A stretch of DNA of 64,000 nucleotides from Cloeon dipterum (Eukaryota; Arthropoda; Insecta; Ephemeroptera; Baetidae), in NCBI RefSeq assembly GCF_949628265.1, contig NC_088786.1:3472001-3536000 (forward strand), in the 5' to 3' direction. Positions 26,312-37,149 of this stretch are shown here, one piece after another. Made by a program: the position numbers and the translations under genes. A model generated the notes under the pieces. That model saw nothing but the letters and a program-made list of their open reading frames with translations, made no database searches and had not been told where the DNA came from. How positions within the stretch are numbered: position 1 is the first letter of the stretch; every line of letters begins with the position of its first letter.

Positions 26312-28473
26312 ATGTGGATAGACAAAAAACGATTGCAAATTGCAGACTATTTAAATTCTAAAATTTGCATTCCTGTTTGTAAGCTATACGTGAAAGATTT
26401 AGAGGCGAAAAAATGTGAGTGAAGGCTTGTTAGGGGAAATGCAAATTGGAGAGCTATGTTTGCAGGTTTAATTTTGATTACTCACAGGCCACAGCGGCCG
26501 CTTTTCTGCGCTCTCGGCGCAAGCAAAGCCGGAAAAGGTCAGCGAAAGTGCGTGTCTTAATTACCTTGCCGCGCGCACCAGTTGGGGGAGCGACATGCCG
26601 TGATTAAACGCCAGCCGGCTGCCTCCGCCGAATGTAATTATTATATTGAGCAAGCCTTTTGCCGACGAGAGAGAGAGAGAGAGAGAGAGACGCGTCACGG
26701 GCCTTGCTTGGCACGGCAAACACGCGCGTGGCTACATCAAAACTTGCTTTCTCTGCGCCTGATTCTGACGTTAAATTGAATTATTCGGGCTGGATGGGTG
26801 GCGGCGGAGGCAGAGAGCAGACCCAATTAGCCGATTCTTGCCTGCCAATATGCTTTGCCGCACTTACTTTGCCGCCTCTCGCGCACTCACTTCGCTTAAT
26901 TCGCCGCTTTCCCAGTTTCTCCCTCGCTCAGCGATTTACAGCTCTGGAAAATAACTCTTACGACTTGAGTTTCTGCTTTATGATGCTTGTTTGCTTCTAC
27001 TTTTATCCACCTTCGCATATTCTTGGCCGTTCCAACGGTATGCATAGATCTTGCATTTGAACCAACACACTAGGCGTCAATTAAACGTGGCAATTTAATT
27101 ATTTCGATCGCACCATGACTACTTTGTCACCAGGGTTCGATTTCTTATTTGTTCTGATGATCCTTTCCCACCTCAGGGCTGACTCAAATCAGCAAGTCTT
27201 AAGTTAAATTTTGAATTTTTCAAAATACCCCTTTTTCAACCTTTAACCTTCCTTGTCTAATACCATACCCAAAATTTCTCCACTCTGATAATATCTGGGC
27301 ATGTTATTTACAATCAGGGCAACATTTTGTTCCATACTTAGTAAATTTTAATCTTCGAGGTTTTCAAAAATTAAAAAGTTTGAAAATTCGAGAAAACTTA
27401 ATGATTGACATTTAAATACAGGCTGTCTTATATGGGCACCTTTTTTTACTTTTGAGTTTAATATTCTGGCATGATTAGAACTCGAGGAAGCCTCATTTTT
27501 GTGAATTCCGCCAAACAGTCTCGTTTCTCCAGATTTTACGCTGATTTTCCGGAAAAACATCCTCAAATTTTACCAGCAAACTTAGTTATTTTAACAACTC
27601 TCTACTGTATACATACCAAAAGATAAAAATGGGTGCTTGAATAAAATACAAAACAAATATTTTTCGTGGAAACACCTTCCGTATTTATATTAAAAGAGGT
27701 TCAACTCTTTGCCTTACATAGATGTGCGGCATGTTTCTACTCCCAAAGATCACTTTTGCTTTTCAATTTGCTTAGTCTCCGCCCTTTCCTTGTCTGATGC
27801 CACACTGGTTGTAGCCCTCTCCCTAGTTTGTGTGTGTTGTTTTGTGCGGCACACACGCAGAAGCGAATTTAAGAGCAAAACAATAAAAGCCAAGGGATAG
27901 TAGAGGCAAAAGAAAGCAAAGAGCTCTTCATCCGTCCTTTATACCGACCAAACTGAAATCACTTTTTTGTCCGGCCTCTGGCGTTTTAATCAACGCTCAT
28001 ATTATCCCCTCACCAAAAGAAACACCCTTTTTAATAGCGTGGCTTTATAAAATCTGTGGTAAAACGAGTTTTTACTTTCAATAAATCATGAAAAAGTTCT
28101 TTGATTTAAATGAAATGACTTATAAATCAATCTGCGCACGTCCAGATAACATAACATGATTCAATGATTCGATTGAATTAATAAGAAATATTGGAGCTGA
28201 TGGTTTTTGACGCTTGAATTAAACGAGGCAGGGGATCATCAGCAAAGACCTCACCGAGTGAGTATTCCGCTCTGTGATGAGCAGCTGCCATTTTTCCCAG
28301 CACCACCCAAAGGAAGGCAATAACATACCTCTCGCCGCCTCCATTAAACACACATTACACACACTTCATCATCATTTCCAGGTTTATTATCTTTATTATG
28401 CTTGGATTGAATGAAACATTGCTCTTCATAATGTTTACTTATTTGAAAACTGAAGAGATCTGTTTGAAAAATA
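26312..28473. other. Gene-free stretch with (GA)12
   Basis: A (GA)12 run is at 26667-26690. The 133-codon frame at 26659-27060 begins by translating that run and is not recognised. Several TTTATT words near 28393 and 28474 may be minus-strand poly(A) signals (AATAAA) for the BTB gene; the one at 28474-28479 is only 34 bases beyond its stop. Confidence 0.5.
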
Positions 28474-28512
28474 TTTATTTCTGCAATCCAGTGAGTATAG
28501 CACTCAGGAAAG

Positions 28513-30613
28513 CTAGATATTCCTTTTGTTCTCGTTGGAGCAGAACTCTGAGGGCATCTCTATTTTCGAGTCCCTCCTCGACGTGATGTTGACAAAGACG
28601 GCGACCTTTTCAGAGTCCGTCAGCCACGAGAACGAGTCGATATTGGCAGAGAACTCTTGCGGGCTGAGCGTCAGCAGGCGCAGTTTGGGCAGGAACGACC
28701 GCAGAGTCGCGTCGACATTTTGCCTGGAACAATGACCCATTCATCCACTCATTGTCTCTTCAGCAAAGGCTATATTTGACGTACGCGTGATTGAAGTTGG
28801 CCCAGCGGATGCACGCGTTGACCAACGACATTTCCGAGGAAATGTTGAGCTTGTCGCTGTCGAGCAGGCACAGCAGCCGCTCCTTTGAGATGCTCAGGAA
28901 ACACTTGCTCAGAAGGGCGGACGCTGCCGAACTTTTAATTATCTGCAAAGACAAAATTTCTTCTAATTTTTTCATGGAATTTGATCATGATTCCTTCACA
29001 TAACCAAAATTTGTAAAATTGTCGACGGCTTACAAGCTATTTTTGCATTATTTGGTGCTTCAAAGTTGTTTTCCAGTTCGTGGTTTATGCACAAAAACTG
29101 TGAACTAACTATAAATTTTCAGAGAAGAAAAGGGAAAATGTACCTTGTGGCAATCTTCGACTAACTTGTTTTCTCCCAGCAAGTCTGCGACATACTCGGC
29201 GGCAAAAACTTTGATTGGTGTCAGCCTTTTCCGTGCGATGTCAATGCAAACTTTTTGAAGGTTTGACATGAGATATTTGTTCGCGGCAACAGCTAACTCG
29301 AGCAAATCCTCAAAACAAATTTCCTCCTCGGCGACATCCATCGTGTAAGCAAACCTTCACCGCGAAAAATAGGAAAAACATACATAAAAATTTACAGTTG
29401 CCTCTTTACCTGAGCAAGAAATAAAATATTTTCGGTTTGATGTCCTTGATGGTAACAAATTCCTCTTTCGGGAACTGGCCGAGGAACATGGAGCGGAACA
29501 CGTCGCTTGCGTAGATTAGCACGGCCCTGTGCGCTTTGAAGTGCTGAAATTTAATTTCATAAATACATAACAATCGAATAAGAATATCTTGGAACACTTA
29601 TTTGCCAAAATTGCTTCTCTTTTACTTAACCTGAAAAATATTCAAAGGTAAACTAGGATTGAATGTCAAGGGTCGGCACGAGGTCAAGTAAACTCAACGA
29701 AAATTAGTCCGCGTTAAAGTTTTCATCTCTCCAGGGAATTTTTGGAAAAATTTGAGATATCTCTTCTCTACGTGGTGAATTTTCAAAAATAGGGTGTGCT
29801 TCAGATTCCTCTCACAGAGCCCGATCGAACTGATACCAAATTTGATGTCCTAGGTCAAGGTCAAAGGGAATTTTGGTTTATAATTAAAATATTGGAAATG
29901 TGCGATATCAGGATTTTTAAAATGTTGTCTCATGACATGGTTGAGCTTGTAAAAAAAATTTATGAGTGGTGTTATTGCTAGCTTTTGAGAAAATATACGC
30001 CTCGGATATCGAAAAATAGTAGATTTTCGACTATTTCGTGTTTTGCAATAATGTCAAACTCCAAAACTCGGGTATTCTAACTTCTAACTATAAGAATTGC
30101 ATGAACTGCACACCATTAGACGTGTCTTGACCTATCCTGACCAAATGGAGGGTGTAGGGCGTGCCCCTACTTGCAATAATTATTTCTATCTTCCCTTGCA
30201 ATTATGACCTTTGATTAATGGTGCAGATTATTTTGACACCGCCAAAACCGTGCTATTATTCAACCCGTGAATTTCGCTAAAAAAATAAAAACAAACCGTA
30301 ATTGCTGATTCATCATCGGTCAGTTGGAATTCACAGTCGGAAAACTTCATTTCTTGAAACATTTGTAAGCCACGCTGTTGAAGATTAAGAGGAGTAAATT
30401 CTCCATCGGGCGCAGAAGTGCAATCCTTAACAGGACACAATAAATGTCTATAGCAATAATTATTGAACGTACATCACCGCCGTGAAGCCCTTTTGCGTTG
30501 CTCTTCTTGCTGCGCTCCTCTGACGGCGCCTGATGAATTGCCTGCTTTTGTTGAGCCCCCATCGGCGTTGTGGTTCTAGTGATTCCTTTGATTTTGGTGT
30601 TGAAATTTCTCAT
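28513..30613 (-). CDS. BTB/POZ and BACK domain protein
   Basis: Six exons, all GT-AG: 30473-30613, 30297-30425, 29410-29543, 29144-29354, 28785-28942 and 28513-28723. Frame is continuous, giving 327 residues. Residues 1-47 are basic and unstructured. The BTB fold (about 70-170) shows FSDCEFQL, then FKAHRAVLIYASDVFRSMF and IKPKIFYFLLRFAYT across exon joints. A BACK domain follows (KVFAAEYVADLL... CFLSISKERLLCLL... LTDSEKVAVFVNI). BTB-BACK proteins of the BTBD1/2/3/6 type usually bind Cullin-3 and carry a C-terminal PHR domain. This one stops soon after BACK, so any substrate-binding part is missing or different. The first intron is only 47 bases and is the least certain joint. Intron 2 (753 bases) contains a family A repeat. 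Start ATG is the first in frame. The gene diverges from RpL9. Confidence 0.82.
29738..30180 (+). repeat. Dispersed repeat family A, copy 4 (in BTB gene intron 2)
   Basis: It aligns over its length with 8383-8800. Clear blocks are ATCTCTTCTCTACGTGGTG, AATAGGGTGTGCTTC, CCCGATCGAACTGATACC, AATTTTGGTTTATAATTAAA, GATTTTCGACTATTTCG, AACTCGGGTATTCTAAC, AAGAATTGCATGAACTGCAC and GTGTCTTGACCTATCCTGAC. It lies antisense to the host gene, wholly inside the intron. Confidence 0.75.
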
Positions 30614-31434
30614 TTGAGCTTGATTTCGGCGCCTATGTCACTAGATCAAGAGTTGCCGAGAAACTGTGGGCGAAAACAAGACGCGAGCGCGCGCGTCCGC
30701 TTTTAGAGCGAATTCACCACGGTGAAATTGATTAGGCCAGCCTCAAGCAGACGAAACAAACAGGCCGCGCGTGGGGCGAAGCAAAAAAGTCACGCCGCCT
30801 CAAAGCGCGACTAAAACGCGAGCTGCCGACTTCCAGGAAACGTGAAATAAGCAGAATCGTCTCAGCTTTATCATTTTATGAGGCTAGGAAATTTATTCTG
30901 AATGCTAAATATTTGGTTTTTTTCGTTTCTTCAATTTTATTAAGAAAATGTTTGTTAAGAAGACGAGATTGTTTTGGAAATTAAAAAAAACTCATTTTTA
31001 TATTTTCAATGCTGGATTCTCTATCACGTAATTAAATTTCCAAATATTATTTAAAATACAATTTTTTGAAATTTTTTTGCTGAAAATTGGTGTCCTATCT
31101 AGAAATAAACTATCTTAACAATTTGAAAAAATTTCGGTATAATTATTATAATTAAATATTTTTTAATGTCTTGATTATTTAAATGTGTCCTGAATTCACC
31201 CACAGAATTCGACAATTTGTTTGGTCACGGATGTATTAGCCGATCGAGACGGTTTTTAGACGAATAAAAACAAAAAATATTGGCTAAAAGTTGCATGATT
31301 CGTGCTAACAATAAGTAAGAAGCGGTGATAGAAATTGGTTTGGCGCGCTTCTCCCTCCACATTCAACTCGAAGACCACGCCCCCGAAGCAGCTTGGCCAG
31401 CGCGTTGCGCAGAACGTTAGTCATCTATTCGTAT
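30614..31434. promoter_or_regulatory. Divergent promoter region, BTB gene / RpL9
   Basis: About 820 bases separate the BTB start codon from the probable RpL9 start site. The part next to the BTB gene is CpG-rich (about 30660-30840), the centre is AT-rich, and the RpL9-proximal part is again GC-richer (about 31330-31430). No TATA box is convincing. A shared promoter is possible but not shown. Confidence 0.5.
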
Positions 31435-31470
31435 CTTTCGTTTCAGCCGTGTTGTGTTGCCCATCGGAAG
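31435..31470 (+). promoter_or_regulatory. RpL9: RpL9 TOP-like start and 5' UTR exon
   Basis: A pyrimidine run, CTTTCGTTTC, precedes a short non-coding exon that ends CATCGGAAG before the donor GTTAGT at 31471. Ribosomal protein mRNAs start with such a 5' terminal oligopyrimidine tract, through which TOR signalling controls translation. The first intron (31471-31724) ends TTCGCAG one base before the ATG. The exact start base is inferred. Confidence 0.6.
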
Positions 31471-31725
31471 GTTAGTGTTGTTTTTCTCAATTTTAATCGG
31501 CGATCATCCGTATTCTGCTGAACTATTTTCCGATTTTCCCGTCGGAAATTCAATCAGTAATATTATCAGCTACTTGTTCGGCGAAATATTCGGAGGTTCG
31601 GCGCGATAAACTGCTCGACTGATGTTTGTTTACTGTGCCGGGCGACACGTTTGAGTCAAGCCAGGCATGGCTTTTTACTCCTTCAATTTTATCACTGAAA
31701 TGTTGGTTTGCATTTGGTTCGCAGG

Positions 31726-32990
31726 ATGAAGCAGATCAACATTAACCAGACAGTGAAAATCCCGAAGGACTTGACCTGCTCGGTCAAGTCCCGCGTCGTC
31801 ACTGTGACGGGACCAAGGGGCACACTCAAAAGGAGTTTCAAACATTTGGCTCTTGACATTGCTGTGAGTAGTTTTTCTGTTTCTAACAACTGCCTATATG
31901 AATCTGAAAGGTTTATTTAGATTATGTGGACAATGTTTTTATTCCGCTCTTTTCACAGATGGTCAACAAGCGCCTCTTGAAGGTCGAGAAATGGTTCGGA
32001 ACCAAGAAGGAAATCGCCGCTGTGAGGACTGTATGCTCGCATATTGAGAATATGCTCAAGGGTGTCACTCTTGTAAGTTGATTTTCAGTATTTTTGTGCC
32101 TGTAAATGGTAATTGATGACCTTATACGCGATTTTTTTTTATTACATTGCCCTGTTTTGATTACTATGGGGGACTCGCACTTTCCGCTCACTCGCACTTG
32201 TCGCTCTCTGATGGGAAGAATCAATTTAATGCCCTATCCTAGCGAGAAGTGTTGGGCGTGTGAGTGTTGGGCGAAAAGTGTGAGTCTGCCGTAAGTGCAA
32301 TTTGGTTGCCTTAATAATCAACAACATCCAAAACAATTCGCATGATACACAACATAAATATATTTCTTGTAAAATTCCCTACCAATAATTTGTTCTCTTT
32401 TCTCTTAACTATTACAAATAATGTCTATAGTACATTTGTACTTGTTTATATCCGTAAAGTCTATACTCTATTAAATTTAAAAAAAACTCGCACGAGGAGG
32501 AATGATAGCAAATTTATATGATGATTCAAATTTTAATTATAATGGTTTATTTAACGCAATTATGCGTGCATCATGATTTAATGTGTTAATTATGATTTCT
32601 CGTCTTCAGGGATTCCGTTATCACATGAGAGCGGTGTACGCTCATTTCCCCATCAACTGCGTGACCACCGAAAACAACACTGTCATCGAGGTGCGTAACT
32701 TCTTGGGGGAGAAGTACATCAGAAAGGTGAAGATGGCCCCTGGCGTGACTGTCGCTAACTCAACCAAGCAGAAGGACGAGCTGATCGTCGAGGGCAACAG
32801 CATCGAAGACGTTTCCAGATCAGGTACGACACTAAAAATTTTCCTATTGGATCGATGGTCTTTAATGCTTCTTTTCTTTGCAGCTGCCTTGATTCAGCAG
32901 TCTACCACTGTTAAGAACAAGGATATCCGTAAATTCTTGGACGGTCTCTACGTTTCAGAAAAAACCACTGTCGTGGAGGTTGAAGCGTAA
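31726..32990 (+). CDS. RpL9: 60S ribosomal protein L9 (uL6)
   Basis: Coding exons are 31726-31863, 31959-32072, 32610-32823 and 32884-32990. All junctions are GT-AG and in frame, giving 190 residues, the same length as the fruit fly protein. Diagnostic stretches are [71 protein letters not shown] and [20 protein letters not shown]. The protein has the two uL6 alpha/beta domains and binds 28S rRNA near the base of the stalk and the sarcin-ricin loop. Intron 3 (32073-32609) contains a strong hairpin. An AATAAA at 33006-33011 lies 15 bases past the stop. It faces fuzzy tail to tail. Splicing and identity are secure. Confidence 0.98.
32172..32286. repeat. Inverted repeat in RpL9 intron 3
   Basis: The left arm 32172-32205 (GACTCGCACTTTCCGC then TCACTCGCACTTGTCGCT) pairs with the right arm 32241-32286 (AGCGAGAAGTG ... 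GTGTGAGTG ... CGAAAAGTGTGAGTC). The right arm carries TTGGGCG twice, which makes it 12 bases longer. The loop is about 35 bases. It would fold strongly in the intron RNA. It could be a small foldback element or a hairpin RNA; I recognise no known microRNA or snoRNA. Confidence 0.7.
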
Positions 32991-33036
32991 ATTTTTGTTA
33001 AGGCCAATAAAACATAAAAAATTCGAAAATATATAG

Positions 33037-33042
33037 TTTAAT
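33037..33042 (-). terminator. Probable fuzzy poly(A) signal (ATTAAA)
   Basis: ATTAAA on the minus strand lies about 80 bases beyond the fuzzy stop. The RpL9 AATAAA at 33006-33011 is on the other strand just beyond it. Cleavage 10-30 bases after each signal would make the two 3' UTRs meet or overlap. Confidence 0.5.
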
Positions 33043-33122
33043 TGTCATTTTAAATGCATATTACACAGCCCATAACCGTATTTCAATTTTTTCTCGATGG
33101 TTTAAGGAAAATCAGTTGACAG

Positions 33123-36100
33123 TCACCAGCAGAACATCTTTTCCGAGAGCAGCACTTGCAGCGTTTGCCTTGAAATCGCACTGTAATTAAAAATAACATG
33201 TTAAAATCTTGATTGAAGACAGTAATTTCAGTCTATAAAATTTTTCTGTATTAAAATTGCTCATGTAAAAATTATGTTGAATATTAGGCACGTTCCGCTC
33301 TGACAAGCATATTTCTCCTTATTTGTGATCATTTTGGTGACTGAAACAAAACCTGTAGGGTTCTTTATTGGATTGATTAGCAAGATCTACACATGTCATA
33401 TTCTGAAAGCTCCCGACTTAGCCATACCAACGGTGTGCAGATCGAACAAATACAGAGCCCGTCAGGCGTCTTAAAGTGATTACACCTGGGAATCAACCGC
33501 TTGAGGGCTACTCTGACGTCAGGGTCCGATATCTGGTGGTCATATCCGAACCTGGGGGGGGGGGGGGTGACCCAAAGCATGTTCTGAGGGTAAAAACCCA
33601 AAAAAATGACTGGTCCAGCAATTTTGATTTTCTCACTATCACCCGAACTCAAATTCACCCTTTAACATCTAAAAAATTACAAGATTCAACATCCTGGAAT
33701 TTCTATACATGTTACATGCATTTGCCTAGTTCTCAATAAACAAGCCGTTTCTAAAATAATTCAAAAGTAAAACATTTATTATCCTACGAATTTGGATAGT
33801 TAAAAAAAAAATATTATTGCAAATATAAAAGTTATTCAGTGTCTAATAATTAGAAATCTTTTGGCACTAAGTTTGTCCTTCTAGCTTCATAAGAACTTAA
33901 AATAATCTCAATTCTGTAAGCTCCAGCTCTGATTTTCCTAGATTTCACCTGGATTTTACGAGCAAACAGGAAAAAATTTGCTTTACAAAAAAATTAAACT
34001 GAAAAAAATTCGATTAGACAGCCTTGTAACTTGGAAATGATGCTAGATTGAATATTTTTAATATTCTTCTAATTCCACAAAAATAAGCCAAAAAATACAC
34101 GTTTGAGGTAAAAAATTGCTGTCAGGGCGGAACTAATTAATATTATTTGCACTAAAGCGAACCTTGCAAGGTGCCTTGGAATCATGGAGGGCAGAAGTAT
34201 GAAAAGTTGATTTGCTCCGGAGACAATGGCGTGGCACTTGTAAAATTCAGAGCTCCAAAACGCCTCTATTGGATCCATCAGGTCAGTCTCTCGAGTCCCT
34301 GAAATATTTTAACCAAATTAAAATTGATCCAAAATTTTTAATCAGAGCTAAAATCAAAACTTTGAAAACGAAGTTTCTCGAATAATTGACAGTTATTGTC
34401 AATGATTTTTCACTTGTTTTTATGTCTGCGAATTTTGAAGAAAATATCCTTAAATTGTGAAATAAATCTTAATTTTAAACTAAGGAGACAATTTATGCTC
34501 CCGCTTGATTAGAATGCAAACTTTTGAGACGAATTTCAGCTCTATCCTCATTTTAAATGAATAATTTAAGCAATGATTTTAAGAATTTCAACTTAAAAAA
34601 ATACCAGAAAAGGCCTGCTGCTGGAGCACTGGCGCCGCGGTGGAATAAAACGTTTTCAGAATGTTGGTTCTATGCGCAACAGGGGGCCCATTATTCTTGG
34701 AGCCAGCTTCTGTGTTGGGTTCGTTGCAGAGAACGTATTTTGAGTCTTCCACGTTGACAAGCAGCAGGCCCATTAGGTGGGTGTCCAGCACCAGGCTGTC
34801 AGGCACACTTTTGAAGTCCACCACGCCCTTCAACACCTCCGAGCAGCTTTTCCACGTGAAGTTGACAATCGCCTCCACCTCAGGCAGCTCAGGCGTCGGC
34901 CCGCACAGAGTGCAGATTTCCACGCCAGGCATCAACTGGCTCATCACCAGTCTGTACGGAACCTAAAAATTAAATATTATAAACAAATATAAAGATAACA
35001 GTTGAAAAACGGCCATAAATTTCAAATAAAAAATGGTTTTCATGAAATTGGGTTACAAGACATTATTTGATGAGACACATTGATTGGACTGTGGTCCATT
35101 TTTGATAATCTGATTTTCTCTTAAATTTTAAATTGAATTTCTCTTAAATTTTTATCCTTGGCTAAGCAAGATTTTAATGATTAAATGTTGGCTGAAAATC
35201 TTACATCGTACTGAGAGCTGATGACCTTATTTCCAATTTTCCTGCTGATTAAAAAGTTTTTTATAATTATTTCCGATTTATTTTTAATTTTTAAAGTAAA
35301 TCTCATAAGGACGCTTTAATTAAAAAAATAAAGCCTGAATAAGTGACCGCTCAAGAGAATTGTTCGTCTAAACTTAATGAAGCCACCAGTTAAAAAATAA
35401 AAACTAACGTCAGGGCTTTTGTCAGGCAGGAAAACGGGGAGGTCTCTTGCCACACTAGGAGTGTCATACTGCGTTGCCAGGGCCAAAAGCAACCTCTCAA
35501 TTGGCGTCAGGGTCCACCAGCTTGGAGTGGCGACTGCTACCCTGCCATGCAACATGACGCAGCCATACATCGAAGCCATGTTTTCAACGTGCGTTTCCAA
35601 ATAAGCCTACAGAGTAAGAAAGTCAGGGGATTTTTAGACTTGAGTCTCAAGTCTCACCTGCAAAACCTGGTTTTCTTCATACAAAGCGCATTCAAGTAGG
35701 CCATGGACGTCAGTCGAGGGGTTTGACTTTTCCACTTCATGCACCAAGCCAAGAATCCGGTCAATCAGTGGGTAAATGTTCTGCAAATTGCCATCAATGG
35801 TGTTGAATTAATTTAAAACATTTTGCATGAATACTTTCAGCTCTCGTTTCAAAAGCTCGAGGTTCCTTGGCTCTTTGATTTCTCTCAGCCCGACTCGTAG
35901 CACTATGGCACTGAAAGTCAGTTCCAAAACCTTGTTCATCTCTTCCGTACTCGCATTTTCAGCGCACAGAATCAGTAGCACACAGTCTGCGTATTCCTTC
36001 CACACAATTGCTTTTCCGTCAGGGGATTTGGTGACTTCTAGTGTGGCGTTTGCAGATTTTCCAAACGTAAACATTCCGTACAGTGATCCAATTGTTGAAA

Positions 36101-36300
36101 ATGATAGCTGTAAAGTTTGAAATTGCATGAAAAATGCGTCCAGAAATTTTTGTTGCTAATGTGTTTACCGGCTCTCCATCTCCCTTTTTCCTTGTAAAAA
36201 TTGGCAAGCCGCTGGAGGAAGTCAAAGCTACTAGGTGAGTGGCACAGTTGTTTTTCTTGGGTGCTGATCCGACGTCCACATTATTTGACTGGCTGCTCAT
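33123..36300 (-). CDS. fy: Fuzzy, planar cell polarity effector (CPLANE subunit)
   Basis: Seven exons: 36169-36300, 35835-36107, 35658-35780, 35409-35606, 34605-34962, 34163-34298 and 33123-33180. Frame is continuous over 425 residues; human FUZ has 418. Signature stretches are HLVALTSSSGLPIFTRKKG, STIGSLYGMFTFG, VWKEYADCVLLILC, FSAIVLRVGL, LELLKRELK then NIYPLIDRIL, GRVAVATPSWW, RDLPVFLP and EICTLCGPTPEL. Fuzzy has longin-type domains and pairs with Inturned. The complex acts as a Rab23 exchange factor, controls wing-hair polarity in flies, and serves ciliogenesis in vertebrates. The last exon adds only 19 codons after a 982-base intron; its peptide (SRQTLQVLLSEK) matches the C-terminus of the family without gaps, whereas reading through exon 6 would give an unrelated tail. 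The donor before it (GTTCGC) is weak, and the exon 2 donor (GTATTC) is unusual. Confidence 0.88.
33554..33567. repeat. G14 homopolymer run in fuzzy intron 6
   Basis: There are fourteen consecutive G on the plus strand, so the fuzzy pre-mRNA carries C14. The run length is prone to sequencing error. Confidence 0.85.
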
Positions 36301-36979
36301 TGCCAAAAATCTGAATTCCGAATGAAATAACACGGATTAAAAATCATTACAATTTTCCCACTTATTTTATTTCTTCATTATTTTGATTATTTTCTTAAAA
36401 TTGTGTATAAAATTTCATACCTATTAAATAATATTTTCGCTTGAAAACACAAACAAACACACACGGCAAGAATTTAATGTTTACATTTTTACAGGGAAGC
36501 GAGAGTGGGCTTGGCCCAGCTTGGTCCAGGCTAGTCCTAGTCAGGTTATAGTCAGGCTGTGAATGTCAAGTGAAAGCAATGACGTTGACAAGCGTAGTAG
36601 GGAAAGGAGATATATTTGAACTCAAGTATCCAACGCTGCCGTCACATTAATTGTAAATTAAAAAAGAACTATCATCTAAATGTAACATTAATACAAATTT
36701 TATTCAATGTAGTACTTCAATTTGTTTTTAAAAATAAAAAAATCTTGAAGTACACATATGAAACTTTCAGCATTGTCACACCACTCTTTCAGCCAGCTGT
36801 TTATTGTTGACGTATCCGATTTAGTTCATGTGTGTTCTCCTTTCAGTGGCGGCCGCAAGATCAATGCTGCAATGGCAAGACCGAGTCGCCTTGCCTAATT
36901 TTCTATTTTGAGCTCGAAATTCAGCCATCCCGCTCGGCGCAGAGCGTCGCTTCTTGTTGCTAAACTCGCCACCAAAAGA
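36301..36979. promoter_or_regulatory. Divergent promoter region, fuzzy / SLC35E1, with 5' UTR exon
   Basis: The right part contains a probable non-coding first exon of SLC35E1 that ends at 36979 before the donor GTAAGT (36980). A TTTCAGT initiator-like word is at about 36840, so the exon may run from about 36843. Near 36500-36560 there are imperfect repeats of a TTGGTCCAGG / TAGTCAGG type. On the fuzzy side an AG lies just before the start region and could be the acceptor of a 5' UTR intron. Confidence 0.5.
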
Positions 36980-37053
36980 GTAAGTCTAATGAAAAGTTGA
37001 TTTCGTAGAGTAATGTCAATTTGATGCCTATGTATTTAGGTCAACAAAACAGC

Positions 37054-37130
37054 ATGGATCACTTCCGCGGCTGGACCGCGACGAGCCGATGACCACGCGC
37101 ACCGAGATGCTGACTGCTTTTCACAAATAA
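37054..37130 (+). promoter_or_regulatory. Two overlapping upstream ORFs in SLC35E1 5' UTR
   Basis: The second leader exon starts at 37040 after a TTTAG acceptor. It contains an ATG at 37054 with a 12-codon frame ending TGA at 37090-37092, and another ATG at 37089 with a 13-codon frame ending TAA at 37128-37130. The two overlap as ATGA. The main ATG follows at 37150, 19 bases later. Such frames can lower translation of the main frame or make it stress-dependent. Confidence 0.6.
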
Positions 37131-37149
37131 TAGCAACTAAATCGACGAG

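Noticed and set aside
34069..34162. Extension of fuzzy exon 6 to the TAG at 34069
   Set aside because: The resulting tail does not fit the family, whereas the spliced 58-base exon at 33123-33180 aligns without gaps.
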